Assembly (NCBI GenBank): GCA_021802555.1
Contig: JAJZRU010000014.1
Location: 1 to 64,000 of the forward strand
DNA: 64,000 nt
DNA from: Pseudomonadota bacterium
GTDB lineage: Bacteria > Pseudomonadota > Gammaproteobacteria > Burkholderiales > Thiobacillaceae
Direction: 5' to 3'
Part shown: in pieces, positions 7,797 through 15,772 of the stretch
Numbering within the stretch: position 1 is the stretch's first letter
Layout: the number at the start of each line of letters is the position of its first letter
The notes under the pieces: model-generated
Told to the model about the DNA's origin: nothing
Databases searched by the model: none
The model's input: only the letters and a program-made list of their open reading frames with translations
Program-made: the position numbers and the translations under genes

Positions 7797-8035
7797 GGGG
7801 ATTCCTCGGCATGCGGCGTTTGGAAAGCACCGTCCCGGCACGAGAGGCGGCTCGCACAGGGGCTGGCATGCCCTACCAGATAAAACTAGGTTTTTTTGCC
7901 TCGATTGCAAGCAAGCGCCGCACGCCCGCGCGCCGGGCAGGCCGCCGGTGCCTTACCGCGCCAGGCGTAAGGCGTTAAACTTGTCCGCGATTAAGCCATG
8001 CTTCAATTTCCGCCAGCTCGTCCGCGCCCGACCCC
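7797..8035. other. 239-bp region upstream of the SUMF1-like gene
   Basis: It contains the old ribosome site and probable promoter area of the decayed hydroxylase on the minus strand and the leader of the SUMF1-like gene on the plus strand. An AT-rich patch (GATAAAACTAGG followed by seven T, about 7879-7897) has no stem before it, so I do not call a terminator. GTTAAACTTGTCC near 7974 could be part of a plus-strand promoter. No gene is supported. Confidence 0.35.
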
Positions 8036-8896
8036 ATGCCCGCCGCCGCTCCCCGCCTCCAGCTCTACGACACGTTCGCGCTCACCCCCGACGAACTCAA
8101 GGCGTTGCAGGAAGAAGCGGCCCACACCCTGTGCCTGCCCGGCATACGCTTCCGCGATGACATGGGCCCCGGGCTGTACGGTCCCGAGCTCATGGTCATT
8201 CCGCCCGGCCTGTTCGAGATGGGCGCGCCCAAGGACGAGATGCGCCCTAACGACCAGCCCCGGCGCCACGGCTATGTGAGCCAGCCGTTCGCTCTCGGCC
8301 GCTGCACCGTAACCACGGAAGAGTTCGAGGCCTATGCCCGTGCCACGGGCTGGACGCCGCGGCGCGAACTGGTCTGGCTGTCGGGGCGCTATCCCGTCAT
8401 CAATGTGCGCAAGGACGAAGCCGAGGCCTACTGCGCCTGGCTTAGCCGGCAGACCGGCCAGCGTTACCGCCTGCCCAGCGAAGAAGAGTGGGAGTTCGCC
8501 TGCCGCGTCGGCACCGCCACTGCCTATTTTTTCGGCGACCGCATCAACCCCGATCTGCTCCACTACAACGGCAGCACCAGCTTCAATGCGCGCGGCGGAC
8601 GCAGCCCGGGCCTGCTGTCGCGCTGCTTCTTCAACTGCCGCGCCGTAGAGGTCGGCAGCCTGCCGGCCAACCTGTGGGGCCTGCACGAGATGCACGGCAA
8701 CGTGTGGGAATTCACCACTACGCCCTGGGTGTGGGGCCGCATTCCGCACTACCCCGTCACCAAGAAGGCCGTGGTGAGCAAGGGCGGCTCATGGTTCGAT
8801 CCGCCCGAAGCGGCCCGCTCGGCCGCGCGCCGCCCGCGTCTGCTCGACGAGCTGGACCTCAACCTCGGCTTCCGCGTGGTGCGCGAAATCGTCTGA
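8036..8896 (+). CDS. SUMF1/PvdO-fold protein (formylglycine-generating enzyme superfamily)
   Basis: A 286-residue protein with the FGE-sulfatase fold from about residue 50: MVIPPGLFEMGAPKDEMRPND, RYPVINVRKDEAEAYCAWLS, YRLPSEEEWEFACRVGT, NLWGLHEMHGNVWEF, and VSKGGSWFD ... NLGFRVV. True formylglycine-generating enzymes carry two copper-binding cysteines shortly after the GGS motif. Here the corresponding stretch (SWFDPPEAARSAARRP) has none, so sulfatase activation is unlikely. Better comparisons are NirV, PvdO and other accessory members whose chemistry differs. No signal peptide is visible, so it is probably cytosolic. It lies 107 bp upstream of two DsrC-like genes. Confidence 0.85.
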   Translation: MPAAAPRLQLYDTFALTPDELKALQEEAAHTLCLPGIRFRDDMGPGLYGPELMVIPPGLFEMGAPKDEMRPNDQPRRHGYVSQPFALGRCTVTTEEFEAYARATGWTPRRELVWLSGRYPVINVRKDEAEAYCAWLSRQTGQRYRLPSEEEWEFACRVGTATAYFFGDRINPDLLHYNGSTSFNARGGRSPGLLSRCFFNCRAVEVGSLPANLWGLHEMHGNVWEFTTTPWVWGRIPHYPVTKKAVVSKGGSWFDPPEAARSAARRPRLLDELDLNLGFRVVREIV

Positions 8897-9003
8897 GCGC
8901 GGCGGCGCTTCGCATATTTCGCATATAAGGGATTGCTGGCCGCGCCGTTTGCCGCTGCATGCTATACCGGTAGCAGTTCGGCACACTTCTTGGGGAGACG
9001 GAC

Positions 9004-9333
9004 ATGGACATGCCGTCATCGCAGGCCAAGCGGCCGGAATTGTTCGATGCCAACGGCTTTCTGCGCAACGGCGGCGATTGGAACGAATCGCTGGCGCGCG
9101 AAATCGCCGCGCTCGACGGCCTCGGCCCGCTCACGCCGCATCACTGGAAAGTCATACAAGTGCTGCGCGCCCACTGGCGCGATTGTCAGTCGCTGCCTGC
9201 GCTCTCGCACGTCTGCCATCTTGCCGGGCTGCGCGGCGACTGCGTCAGCGCATTGTTTCGCGGCGCGCGCCACGCCTGGCGCATCGCCGGCCTGCCCGAT
9301 CCCGGCAGCGAAGCCCGGGCCTACCTCGGTTGA
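9004..9333 (+). CDS. DsrC-like protein 2, without C-terminal arm cysteines
   Basis: A 109-residue divergent DsrC/TusE relative: FDANGFLRNGGDWNESLAREI, PLTPHHWKVIQVLRAHWRD and ARHAWRIAGLPDPGSEARAYLG. The inner-cysteine position (QAC in DsrC) is Trp and the outer position is Glu, so the sulfur-carrier chemistry of DsrC is not possible through the arm. Three other cysteines (DCQS, HVCHLAG, GDCVS) lie in the middle. GGGGAGA about 4 bp upstream serves as ribosome site. It is followed by a third family member 15 bp later, almost certainly cotranscribed. A structural or regulatory role, as proposed for cysteine-less family members, is more likely. Confidence 0.82.
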   Translation: MDMPSSQAKRPELFDANGFLRNGGDWNESLAREIAALDGLGPLTPHHWKVIQVLRAHWRDCQSLPALSHVCHLAGLRGDCVSALFRGARHAWRIAGLPDPGSEARAYLG

Positions 9334-9348
9334 CCAAGGAGACGCATC

Positions 9349-9708
9349 ATGGACATCCTCACCAGCATAGACAAGGAAACCCGCCATGCCATCCCCGGCG
9401 ACCATTTGTGCGAACTGCCGGAATGGGACGAGGATCGCGGCCGCGCACTGGCGCGCGCCGAGGGCATCGGGCTCACGCCGGACCATTGGGAAGTGATTCA
9501 TTTCCTGCGCGAGCACTACGACCGCGAAGGCAACATCTGCAGCGGCACCGCCATGCTGCGCGCCCTGGGGGAACGCTTCGAGCACCAGGGCGGCGGCAAA
9601 TGGCTGTACACCCTGTTTCCCGGCGGCCCCGTGCATCAAGCCTCGAAAATCGCCGGCCTGCCGGAGCGGCCTTTCAGCGCCGACCGCTCCTTCGGCAGCG
9701 TGAGTTGA
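9349..9708 (+). CDS. DsrC-like protein 3, both arm cysteines replaced by serine
   Basis: A 119-residue DsrC/TusE relative closer to the canonical fold than its upstream neighbour: EWDEDRGRALARAEGIGLTP, DHWEVIHFLREHYDREGN, and LFPGGPVHQASKIAGLPERPF. In the arm, the inner position is Ser (QASKIAG) and the residue eleven positions on is also Ser, followed by an eight-residue extension (ADRSFGSV). It is thus an apparent double Cys-to-Ser natural variant. AAGGAG 11 bp before the start gives strong initiation. It ends 6 bp before the convergent acetyltransferase-mutarotase gene. I infer a non-catalytic partner-binding or antagonistic role. Confidence 0.85.
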   Translation: MDILTSIDKETRHAIPGDHLCELPEWDEDRGRALARAEGIGLTPDHWEVIHFLREHYDREGNICSGTAMLRALGERFEHQGGGKWLYTLFPGGPVHQASKIAGLPERPFSADRSFGSVS

Positions 9709-9714
9709 GGGGCA

Positions 9715-11034
9715 TTACTCCACGCCGATGAAAGCCACCAGGCGGTGCTCGCCGCCGGGCGGGACGGTCACGCTGTCGGTGGCCGCATTGGTGGTTTCCA
9801 CGCATAGCATGTCGCGGTATTCGCCCTCTGCCATGTCGGCGAAGCTCTTTTCCTTCCCGCTCCAGGGATTCCATACCACGCTGGAGCGGCTGCCGCTTTT
9901 GGCAACGCGGATTTTGCGCCCCAGCACGGCGTCGTCGATGATGCAGTCCGCCGAGGTGTCCAGGTACACGCGGTCGGTCTCGCCGTCGAACGCCACCGCG
10001 CCGCGCTGGCGGAACTCCTGCATGCCCTGCACCTTGTCCAGATAGGCCGCATCCTCCAGCCCCAGCACATGCGTCTTGCCGATATCGCCCACGCGAAAAT
10101 ACGTGTGCAGGCCGTCGGTGAGGGTAAAAGGCTGCGCCCCGGGGTTGCGCGTGATGAGTTCCATCTTGAGCGCGGCGCCCACGCTGACCACCAGTTCCAG
10201 ATCGAAGGCGTGGTTCCACAGCGCGCGGGTGGATTCGTCGTCGGTGAGGCCCAGGCGCAGGAACGCCGTGTCGGCCGGGCCCAGCCCCGTTTGTCTCACC
10301 TGCCACAGGCGCGTACGCACGAAGCCGTGCGCGGGCCTGCCGCCCTCTCCGGCGCCGAACCAGGGCCAGCACACCGGCACGCCGCCGCGCACGCCCTTGC
10401 CGGCCTGGTACACTGCCGCGCGGCTCACCCAGATGACGGGCGGGTGGCCGGCCGGCGCCCATTCCAGCACCTGGGCGCCGTTCACGGCGATGCGCGCGCT
10501 GGCCTGCGGCAGGGTGACTTCCGCCACCGGCAGGCCCGGCGCGGCATCGACAAAGCGCAGCTTGCCGGCGATGGCATGCCGCTGATTGAGTTGCTGGGTG
10601 AGGTTTTCCATTGCGCGCTCCATGCGTAAGTGAGGGATGCCGGCATCCAAAAATTCGCCGCCGACGGCATGAAACCCCAGGCGGCGGTAAAAATCCAGCG
10701 CCGCGCATTGCGCGTTGAGGAACACCAGCCCATGCCCGCGCGCGCGGCAGGCATCCAACACCGCGTGCAGCAGCGCCGTGCCTATGCCGCGTCCGCGCCA
10801 GGGCTTCAGCACCGCCATGCGGCCGATGTGGCCGTCGGGGAGCAGGCGCGCGCAACCCACCGCGGCGCCGTCGGCCTGTGCGAGGAAGTGGCAGGCGTCG
10901 ATATCCAGGCCGTCCCATTCCAGCGCCTCCGGCACGCCCTGCTCTTCCACGAAGACGCGGCGCCGCACGCTGCCGAGCGCCTCGCCCGCCGCGCCCCAAG
11001 CCGCGATTTTGATGTCCAGTTTTATCCTATCCAT
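9715..11034 (-). CDS. GNAT acetyltransferase fused to hexose-6-phosphate mutarotase (YeaD-like)
   Basis: One uninterrupted 439-codon frame encodes two domains. Residues 1-142 are a GNAT acetyltransferase with VRRRVFVEEQGVPEALEWDG and the acetyl-CoA loop MAVLKPWRGRGIGTALL. Residues about 148-439 are a YeaD-type aldose-1-epimerase with WAPAGHPPVIWVS, GVPVCWPWFGAGEG, PAHGFVRTRLW (catalytic His) and LHTYFRVGDI. YeaD equilibrates alpha and beta hexose-6-phosphates in the cytosol. The two domains meet at HLRMERAMENLTQQL, where internal Met codons could also allow separate translation. Whether it is a true bifunctional protein is unproven. The minus-strand start ATG is at 11034. Confidence 0.85.
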   Translation of the reverse strand: MDRIKLDIKIAAWGAAGEALGSVRRRVFVEEQGVPEALEWDGLDIDACHFLAQADGAAVGCARLLPDGHIGRMAVLKPWRGRGIGTALLHAVLDACRARGHGLVFLNAQCAALDFYRRLGFHAVGGEFLDAGIPHLRMERAMENLTQQLNQRHAIAGKLRFVDAAPGLPVAEVTLPQASARIAVNGAQVLEWAPAGHPPVIWVSRAAVYQAGKGVRGGVPVCWPWFGAGEGGRPAHGFVRTRLWQVRQTGLGPADTAFLRLGLTDDESTRALWNHAFDLELVVSVGAALKMELITRNPGAQPFTLTDGLHTYFRVGDIGKTHVLGLEDAAYLDKVQGMQEFRQRGAVAFDGETDRVYLDTSADCIIDDAVLGRKIRVAKSGSRSSVVWNPWSGKEKSFADMAEGEYRDMLCVETTNAATDSVTVPPGGEHRLVAFIGVE

Positions 11035-11141
11035 ATGCGCCTTGCGCGCTGCCGGCCCTGCCGAATTTGCGCGCCGCGCCGCACCGCTCGCCGCAGCGGC
11101 GGGCGATCGGCCGGACCCATTTTACGGTAATGCATCGAAGG

Positions 11142-11170
11142 TGTTCCGCGCCAGTCATTGGCGTTATAGT
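11142..11170 (+). promoter_or_regulatory. Possible sigma-70 promoter of the small acidic protein gene
   Basis: TATAGT at 11165-11170 is a good -10 hexamer. The best spaced -35 (TGTTCC, 11142-11147, 17 bp spacer) is poor. It would give a leader of roughly 35 bases before the strong ribosome site AGGAGG. Weak support only. Confidence 0.3.
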
Positions 11171-11210
11171 TGGCCTTGCCTGTATACGACTGCCGGCCCA
11201 GGAGGATGAA

Positions 11211-11495
11211 ATGAAGCGCACCGAACCGCCCACGCTCGCCGAACCAGCAGACACCTCGACCATCATCGAACGCCCGGACGGCTACTACTGGCGCGATGAA
11301 GAAACCGGAGAGGAGTTCGGCCCCTTCGCCACCCTGGCCGACGCCATCGCCGACCGCGATCAGCCGGTGGACGACACCAGCTTCGAACCCGGGGAAACGG
11401 TGGAGGAGGCCGAACAGGAGCTGGGCATCGCCGAATGGGTGGACCCCGACACCGGCCAGCCGGCCGAGGACACCCTGCACCGCTACAACGACTGA
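11211..11495 (+). CDS. Small acidic conserved-type hypothetical protein
   Basis: A 94-residue, strongly acidic protein with no signal peptide or membrane segment. The central GYYWRDEETGEEFGPFATLADAIAD and the end EWVDPDTGQPAEDTLHRYND look like an ordered small domain, but I do not recognise the family. The start is decided by a perfect AGGAGG (11200-11205) five bases before the ATG at 11211. Upstream in-frame codons give a basic, unrelated leader. It is divergent from the acetyltransferase-mutarotase gene and converges with pilE, nine bases away. Confidence 0.75.
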   Translation: MKRTEPPTLAEPADTSTIIERPDGYYWRDEETGEEFGPFATLADAIADRDQPVDDTSFEPGETVEEAEQELGIAEWVDPDTGQPAEDTLHRYND

Positions 11496-11504
11496 GTCGG
11501 CGGT

Positions 11505-11963
11505 TTATTTTCCCCAGCAGTCAGTGGCCGTGGCGGTAGCCCCCACGACATTCTGCTGCCCCGTATTTGTAAGAGTGAAAGAACCGCATTCGTCGTTCGC
11601 CATGGGCCCTCCGGCCACCGGTTGTGCGGTGAGAGTAAAATCCATCGCCGGGTTGGTGTTAAACGCCACGCTGACGTTGTAGATAGCGGTGCCACTGACC
11701 GGCGCTTGCTGGATGATCTGAGTACTTGTCGCCGTCCCGTTGCCAGCCAGCGCCGTATTGTCATAGCGGTTTGCCGTCGTAAAGTTGCGCTCCAGGATAG
11801 TTGCATCCTGCAATAATACCGACTTCGCTTCCGAGCGATAGCCGCGTTTCACATAGGCCGAATAGCTGGCGTAAGCAATGGTCGATAGGATGGCGATCAC
11901 CGCTACAGTGACCATGAGTTCTATCAAGGTAAATCCGCGCTGTTTCACGACGGCCTCCTTCAT
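11505..11963 (-). CDS. pilE: Type IV pilin PilE-like protein
   Basis: A 152-residue class III prepilin. The leader MKEAVVKQRG is cut before FTLIELMVTVAVIAIL, which has Glu5 and the N-methyl-Phe position, and the globular domain ends with a Cys pair (ECGSF ... TDCWGK) forming the usual D-loop. The chosen ATG at 11963 overlaps the pilY1 stop (ATGA) and gives a 10-residue leader. PilE of this operon class is a minor pilin at the tip or base of the type IV pilus, not necessarily the major subunit. It is the last gene of the fimT-pilVWX-pilY1-pilE operon. Confidence 0.9.
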   Translation of the reverse strand: MKEAVVKQRGFTLIELMVTVAVIAILSTIAYASYSAYVKRGYRSEAKSVLLQDATILERNFTTANRYDNTALAGNGTATSTQIIQQAPVSGTAIYNVSVAFNTNPAMDFTLTAQPVAGGPMANDECGSFTLTNTGQQNVVGATATATDCWGK

Positions 11964-14900
11964 TGAATCTGACTCCACGACGCACGCGGATTGCCTTGTT
12001 TATTGAGTACTGACCAATTCTGAAGCGTATTGGAGGAGGAATTGGTCAGAGTTATCGAGGTGGCCCCATTGCTCAAAGTTACAGAAGAGGACGGGATGCC
12101 GCTGGTGATCTGCACCCCCGCTGCCACGCCCGGCGAGCCATTGGGCAGAGTGATGGACGGCGTGCTACCGTTGACGCTGAGGAAGGCCGAGGCCGGCGAT
12201 CCGCCGGTGGCGGGGTCCAGATAATTCTTCCAGCCAGTGCCGCCGTAGGCACACTGCCCGGAGTTGGGAATCATCGAGGTGAAGAGGATGTTCCCGCTGG
12301 GGTCGAACTGCGCCGCCAGCAGCACGCGCTCGCCGATGTTCGCCGTGCCGGTGGGTTCCAGCAGATCCATGTACCAGCCGTACTGGCTGCCGCCCGAGGG
12401 ATAGCTCACCGTGTTGGAACTGTAGGCGCGGTAGCCGCCCGATTCCGCCAGGATGGTCTGCTGCTGCAAGTTGCTGCGCGTGAGCTGCGACTGTCCGCCG
12501 CTGAAGGCCCCCGAGGCAAAGGTACTGCTGTCAAGCACGCCATAGAGTGTCTGCGTATTGGTATTGGTGGTGTCGGCAGGCGCCAGATACTGGCCGGTGC
12601 CGAAGAACACCAGCGCAGTGCCGGGCACGCCGCTGGGCACGCTGCCCAGCACGAGTGGCGCCGTGATGGGCTGCAGGTTGCCGGCGCTGTCCTTAGCGGT
12701 GAACAGGGGTAACGGCGCACCCTTGTTCGACCCAGAAGCCACCGTGAAAGCCACGCCCCATTTACTGGCGTTGGTATTGCTTACATCGAACTTCCACACA
12801 TTGCCGCAGAGATCACCCGCATAGATGGCATCGATGGTGCCGTTCTGGTCGGCGTCCACCAGCGCGGCGGGTGAGAGACCATCGGCGCTACACCCGCTTG
12901 GCGGGCCGCTGGGCGTGGCATCCAACGCAATGACCTGTGGCCCGCTGCCGCCGGGCACGTAATTCACCGGGATGAGGAACAGCACGGCGTGGCCGCTCGT
13001 CGAATCGTAGCCGTTGCTGACCGCGGCATAGTAGTTGCCGTCGTTGAAGCGCGCAATGACGGGCGGACCCCAAGTGTAGCCCATCTCGCTGGCGAAGGTG
13101 GCGTAGTTCGGGTCCAAGGTATTGGGAAACTCCCACAGCACGGCGCTAGAGGCATTGCTTTGGGTGTCCTGCAGCGGATTGGTCACGTCCATGGCAAACA
13201 CGGAAGGGCCACCGCCCCCCAAGGTACCCACCAGCACGGTGTGCCAAGTGGGTGTGGCGCCGCCCAAGCCATAGAAAGCATCGCCTATGCCGGGGGTACC
13301 ATCCACGTAATAGCGATGGTTGGCGTTGTATGAGGTCTGCGTGAGGGCGGGTAGATTAGCGTACACCGCGCTGGGGACGTAGGCAAAGAGCTCCTGACCG
13401 GGGGAAGCGCCCGAAGGGCAATTTCCGGAGGCGCAGGCTGCAAAAGCATGCAGCATGCCATCGTTAGCGCCCACGTAGATCATGGGCAGATAAGTTGAAC
13501 TATATTTATTCTGCACATAGGCCAGATAGCTGGAGCCCTCGGTGCCAGGGAGCACGCTGTAGCCGTAGTCCTGGGTACCGGCGTACAGCGGGTTGGAATC
13601 GACGATGTCGCCCAGCAGATCGGTGCGCGTGCGGAAAGCCGTGCTCACCTGATAACCGCGCACATAGTGCAGTACGTTCTGGCCGTTGGTCACATCCGTG
13701 CCGGTAAGCGTGCAACCCGGCGCCAGCCCAGCCAAGAGGCATTGCTCGTTGTTGCTCAGCGCGGTGCTGCTGGTCCAGTGGAAGGCCACCCCAGTCGCGG
13801 TACTGTCGTTATAGGTGAGGAGGTTGCGGTTGACCGGTGCGGGAATCTGGTTGGCCGCATCCCAATACACCGTTGCCGTATTGGTCGCGCTCTCAGCCTG
13901 CAAGTGTCCAGACCAGTCCGCCGTGTCGTAACTGGCCTGATACACCGCCGTGGTGCTGGCGTACTGGGTGGAGTTGGACGTTAGCGCGGCCGAGGAGCCG
14001 GATTTCTGCAGGATGGAGTTGAAGATGGTCTGTAAATTTTGCTGTATCGCGGCCGGATTGTCGGCGAGGAAGGACTGCCCCGAACCGCCCGCCGCCGCAA
14101 GGGCATCGAGCGGATTGCCGCTTACCCCGCAGGAGTTGTCAAAATAGTCTTGCGCGTAAGTGGTCAGCTCGTAGCCGGCAACGTAGAGTGTGGGGCCTTT
14201 GCCGCCGTTGTAGAGACTGCCTGCGGCAGTGATGGCATTCTGCATCATGCTGCACGCGCTGGTGGTGGTGGCATCATCATTCACGCTGGGCAAGCCATTG
14301 GAAAACAGCACCACGTAATTCTTGCTGCAGGAATTCGGAATGGTGTACCCGGAAGGCGCGCCCTTGCTGGTGGACAGGCTGCCCTTGAAGTACGTGGCGG
14401 CATCCTCCAACGTGCCCTGGATGGCGGTGAGCCCGGAGTTGAGAATGCTGCTGCTGCCCTGACCGGCCGGCGTGGAGTTGCTGTTGCAGGTGCCGGAAGT
14501 AGGAGTCGGGTTGGGCAGCGGAGCATTGGCTGGCGCCGTCGGTACGTTGCAAGTCAGCTTGTTGTTGATCGTCGACTGCTGGGTCGACGTCAGGGTTGCA
14601 AGCGGCACCTGCAAATACCCCCCGCCGGGCGAGTTGTTATTGAACCAAGCGGTGGAGGTATAAACCGAGGGGATGCGCTGGCCGAAGTCCACGATGTTGT
14701 TCGCGTAGTCGCTGTCGGTCGGAACGAAACCGGAACTGAACAGATAATTAGAATACAAGGCACCAGCGCTGCCAGGTGCGCCATCGGTGGTGCCAGCACC
14801 CAGGTTTGCCCAGCAAGAATAATTGTCCGATCCCGCAGGAATATTCGTGGTGTTGTCGAACTTTGCGGTGGAGGAATAGCAGAAGCTGGCCAGCGTTGGT

Positions 14901-15517
14901 GTTGAGCCATCATAAAATGGCGAGGCGTAATTGTAATACGCCGTGGCATTGCCTGGAATCTGAGCCTGGAACAGCTTGGTGGTGGCGGCACGGCACTGGA
15001 TGGCCGTCCACCCTGCCGTGCCGGTTGAAGCCGACGGGCATTGGAAGTTTGGGTTGTAGTTGGCCGGATTGTAGCTCGAGTCGTAATACGAGTTGTACAT
15101 GTAGATCATGTTGGGGCTGTACTGCGCAAAAGTCATCAGCCCGAGGTTGATCTGCCCCATGTAAGTCGTTTCCAGGCTGCGTATGGCAGCGCGCGCGATC
15201 TCGGATTTGCTGTACTGGCTGCTGCCGCCGATGGCGGCGCCTATCATGCCCTGCGAGGGATCGCCGTTCTCGTCCATGTTCTGCGAGTTGGCGAGGATGA
15301 ATAACACATTGGGCGGCACACCACTGCCCAGATAAAGCGGCATGTTGTTGATGCAGGTACCCCCTTGGCTGTTGGCGCAAAACGAGTTTGCACCCCAGGC
15401 CGGGCTTGTAGTGGCAAGCAACAATACCAGAAGGGCGCGCAGCCAAGCGGCGGTCTTGGTGTGCGCCTGATCCAGGGATGGCTCGATCCTGTGCTGTAAA
15501 ACCCCAAGTGTAGCCAT
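11960..15517 (-). CDS. pilY1: Type IV pilus tip adhesin / calcium-binding protein PilY1
   Basis: A 1185-residue exported protein: signal peptide around residues 25-43 (LRALLVLLLATTSPAWG), an N-terminal von Willebrand A-like half, and a C-terminal seven-bladed propeller typical of PilY1. A calcium loop is visible near residue 887 as DADQNGTIDAIYAGDL. The usual MIDAS opening DxSxS (NVLFILDNSGSM in many homologues) reads NVLFILANSQNMD here (residues 70-82), losing the first Asp and the last Ser. PilY1 opposes PilT-driven retraction and can act as adhesin or surface sensor. The gene lies between a small exported protein and pilE in the minor-pilin operon. Confidence 0.92.
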   Translation of the reverse strand: MATLGVLQHRIEPSLDQAHTKTAAWLRALLVLLLATTSPAWGANSFCANSQGGTCINNMPLYLGSGVPPNVLFILANSQNMDENGDPSQGMIGAAIGGSSQYSKSEIARAAIRSLETTYMGQINLGLMTFAQYSPNMIYMYNSYYDSSYNPANYNPNFQCPSASTGTAGWTAIQCRAATTKLFQAQIPGNATAYYNYASPFYDGSTPTLASFCYSSTAKFDNTTNIPAGSDNYSCWANLGAGTTDGAPGSAGALYSNYLFSSGFVPTDSDYANNIVDFGQRIPSVYTSTAWFNNNSPGGGYLQVPLATLTSTQQSTINNKLTCNVPTAPANAPLPNPTPTSGTCNSNSTPAGQGSSSILNSGLTAIQGTLEDAATYFKGSLSTSKGAPSGYTIPNSCSKNYVVLFSNGLPSVNDDATTTSACSMMQNAITAAGSLYNGGKGPTLYVAGYELTTYAQDYFDNSCGVSGNPLDALAAAGGSGQSFLADNPAAIQQNLQTIFNSILQKSGSSAALTSNSTQYASTTAVYQASYDTADWSGHLQAESATNTATVYWDAANQIPAPVNRNLLTYNDSTATGVAFHWTSSTALSNNEQCLLAGLAPGCTLTGTDVTNGQNVLHYVRGYQVSTAFRTRTDLLGDIVDSNPLYAGTQDYGYSVLPGTEGSSYLAYVQNKYSSTYLPMIYVGANDGMLHAFAACASGNCPSGASPGQELFAYVPSAVYANLPALTQTSYNANHRYYVDGTPGIGDAFYGLGGATPTWHTVLVGTLGGGGPSVFAMDVTNPLQDTQSNASSAVLWEFPNTLDPNYATFASEMGYTWGPPVIARFNDGNYYAAVSNGYDSTSGHAVLFLIPVNYVPGGSGPQVIALDATPSGPPSGCSADGLSPAALVDADQNGTIDAIYAGDLCGNVWKFDVSNTNASKWGVAFTVASGSNKGAPLPLFTAKDSAGNLQPITAPLVLGSVPSGVPGTALVFFGTGQYLAPADTTNTNTQTLYGVLDSSTFASGAFSGGQSQLTRSNLQQQTILAESGGYRAYSSNTVSYPSGGSQYGWYMDLLEPTGTANIGERVLLAAQFDPSGNILFTSMIPNSGQCAYGGTGWKNYLDPATGGSPASAFLSVNGSTPSITLPNGSPGVAAGVQITSGIPSSSVTLSNGATSITLTNSSSNTLQNWSVLNKQGNPRASWSQIQ

Positions 15518-15543
15518 GATATCTCCTGCTTTTCGAAGGATGC

Positions 15544-15762
15544 TTAGTGTTGCGCGCCCGGCGGCGGGTTGACCGGGGTTGAGAGCGTACGTTGCTGCGC
15601 TTGCTCCTCGTTACGCGGCTTGCGGGGTTTTTTCGGCACCGGGGGTTGCGCCGGCGGCGCGGCGTTTTCCGCCCGGACGGCATCGACCGTGGTCATCGCC
15701 GGCGACAGCCCGGGCAGCATCAACAACACGCTCATCACGAACAGGCTCGACAAGGCTTTCAT
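15544..15762 (-). CDS. Small exported Pro/Lys-rich protein of the pilus operon
   Basis: A 72-residue protein with a signal peptide (MKALSSLFVMSVLLMLPGLSPAM) and a mature part of about 50 residues rich in proline, lysine and arginine (PPVPKKPRKPRNEEQAQ) that looks unstructured. It lies 10 bp after pilX and 26 bp before pilY1 on the same strand, so it is part of the operon. Pseudomonas has a small pilY2 gene nearby in the equivalent operon, but I see no sequence evidence that this is the same protein. Function unknown. The charge suggests contact with pilus proteins or cell wall. Confidence 0.7.
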   Translation of the reverse strand: MKALSSLFVMSVLLMLPGLSPAMTTVDAVRAENAAPPAQPPVPKKPRKPRNEEQAQQRTLSTPVNPPPGAQH

Positions 15763-15772
15763 GGCAACTCCC

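Noticed and set aside
7870-7900. T-run near 7890 as a terminator
   Set aside because: No stable stem directly precedes it on either strand.
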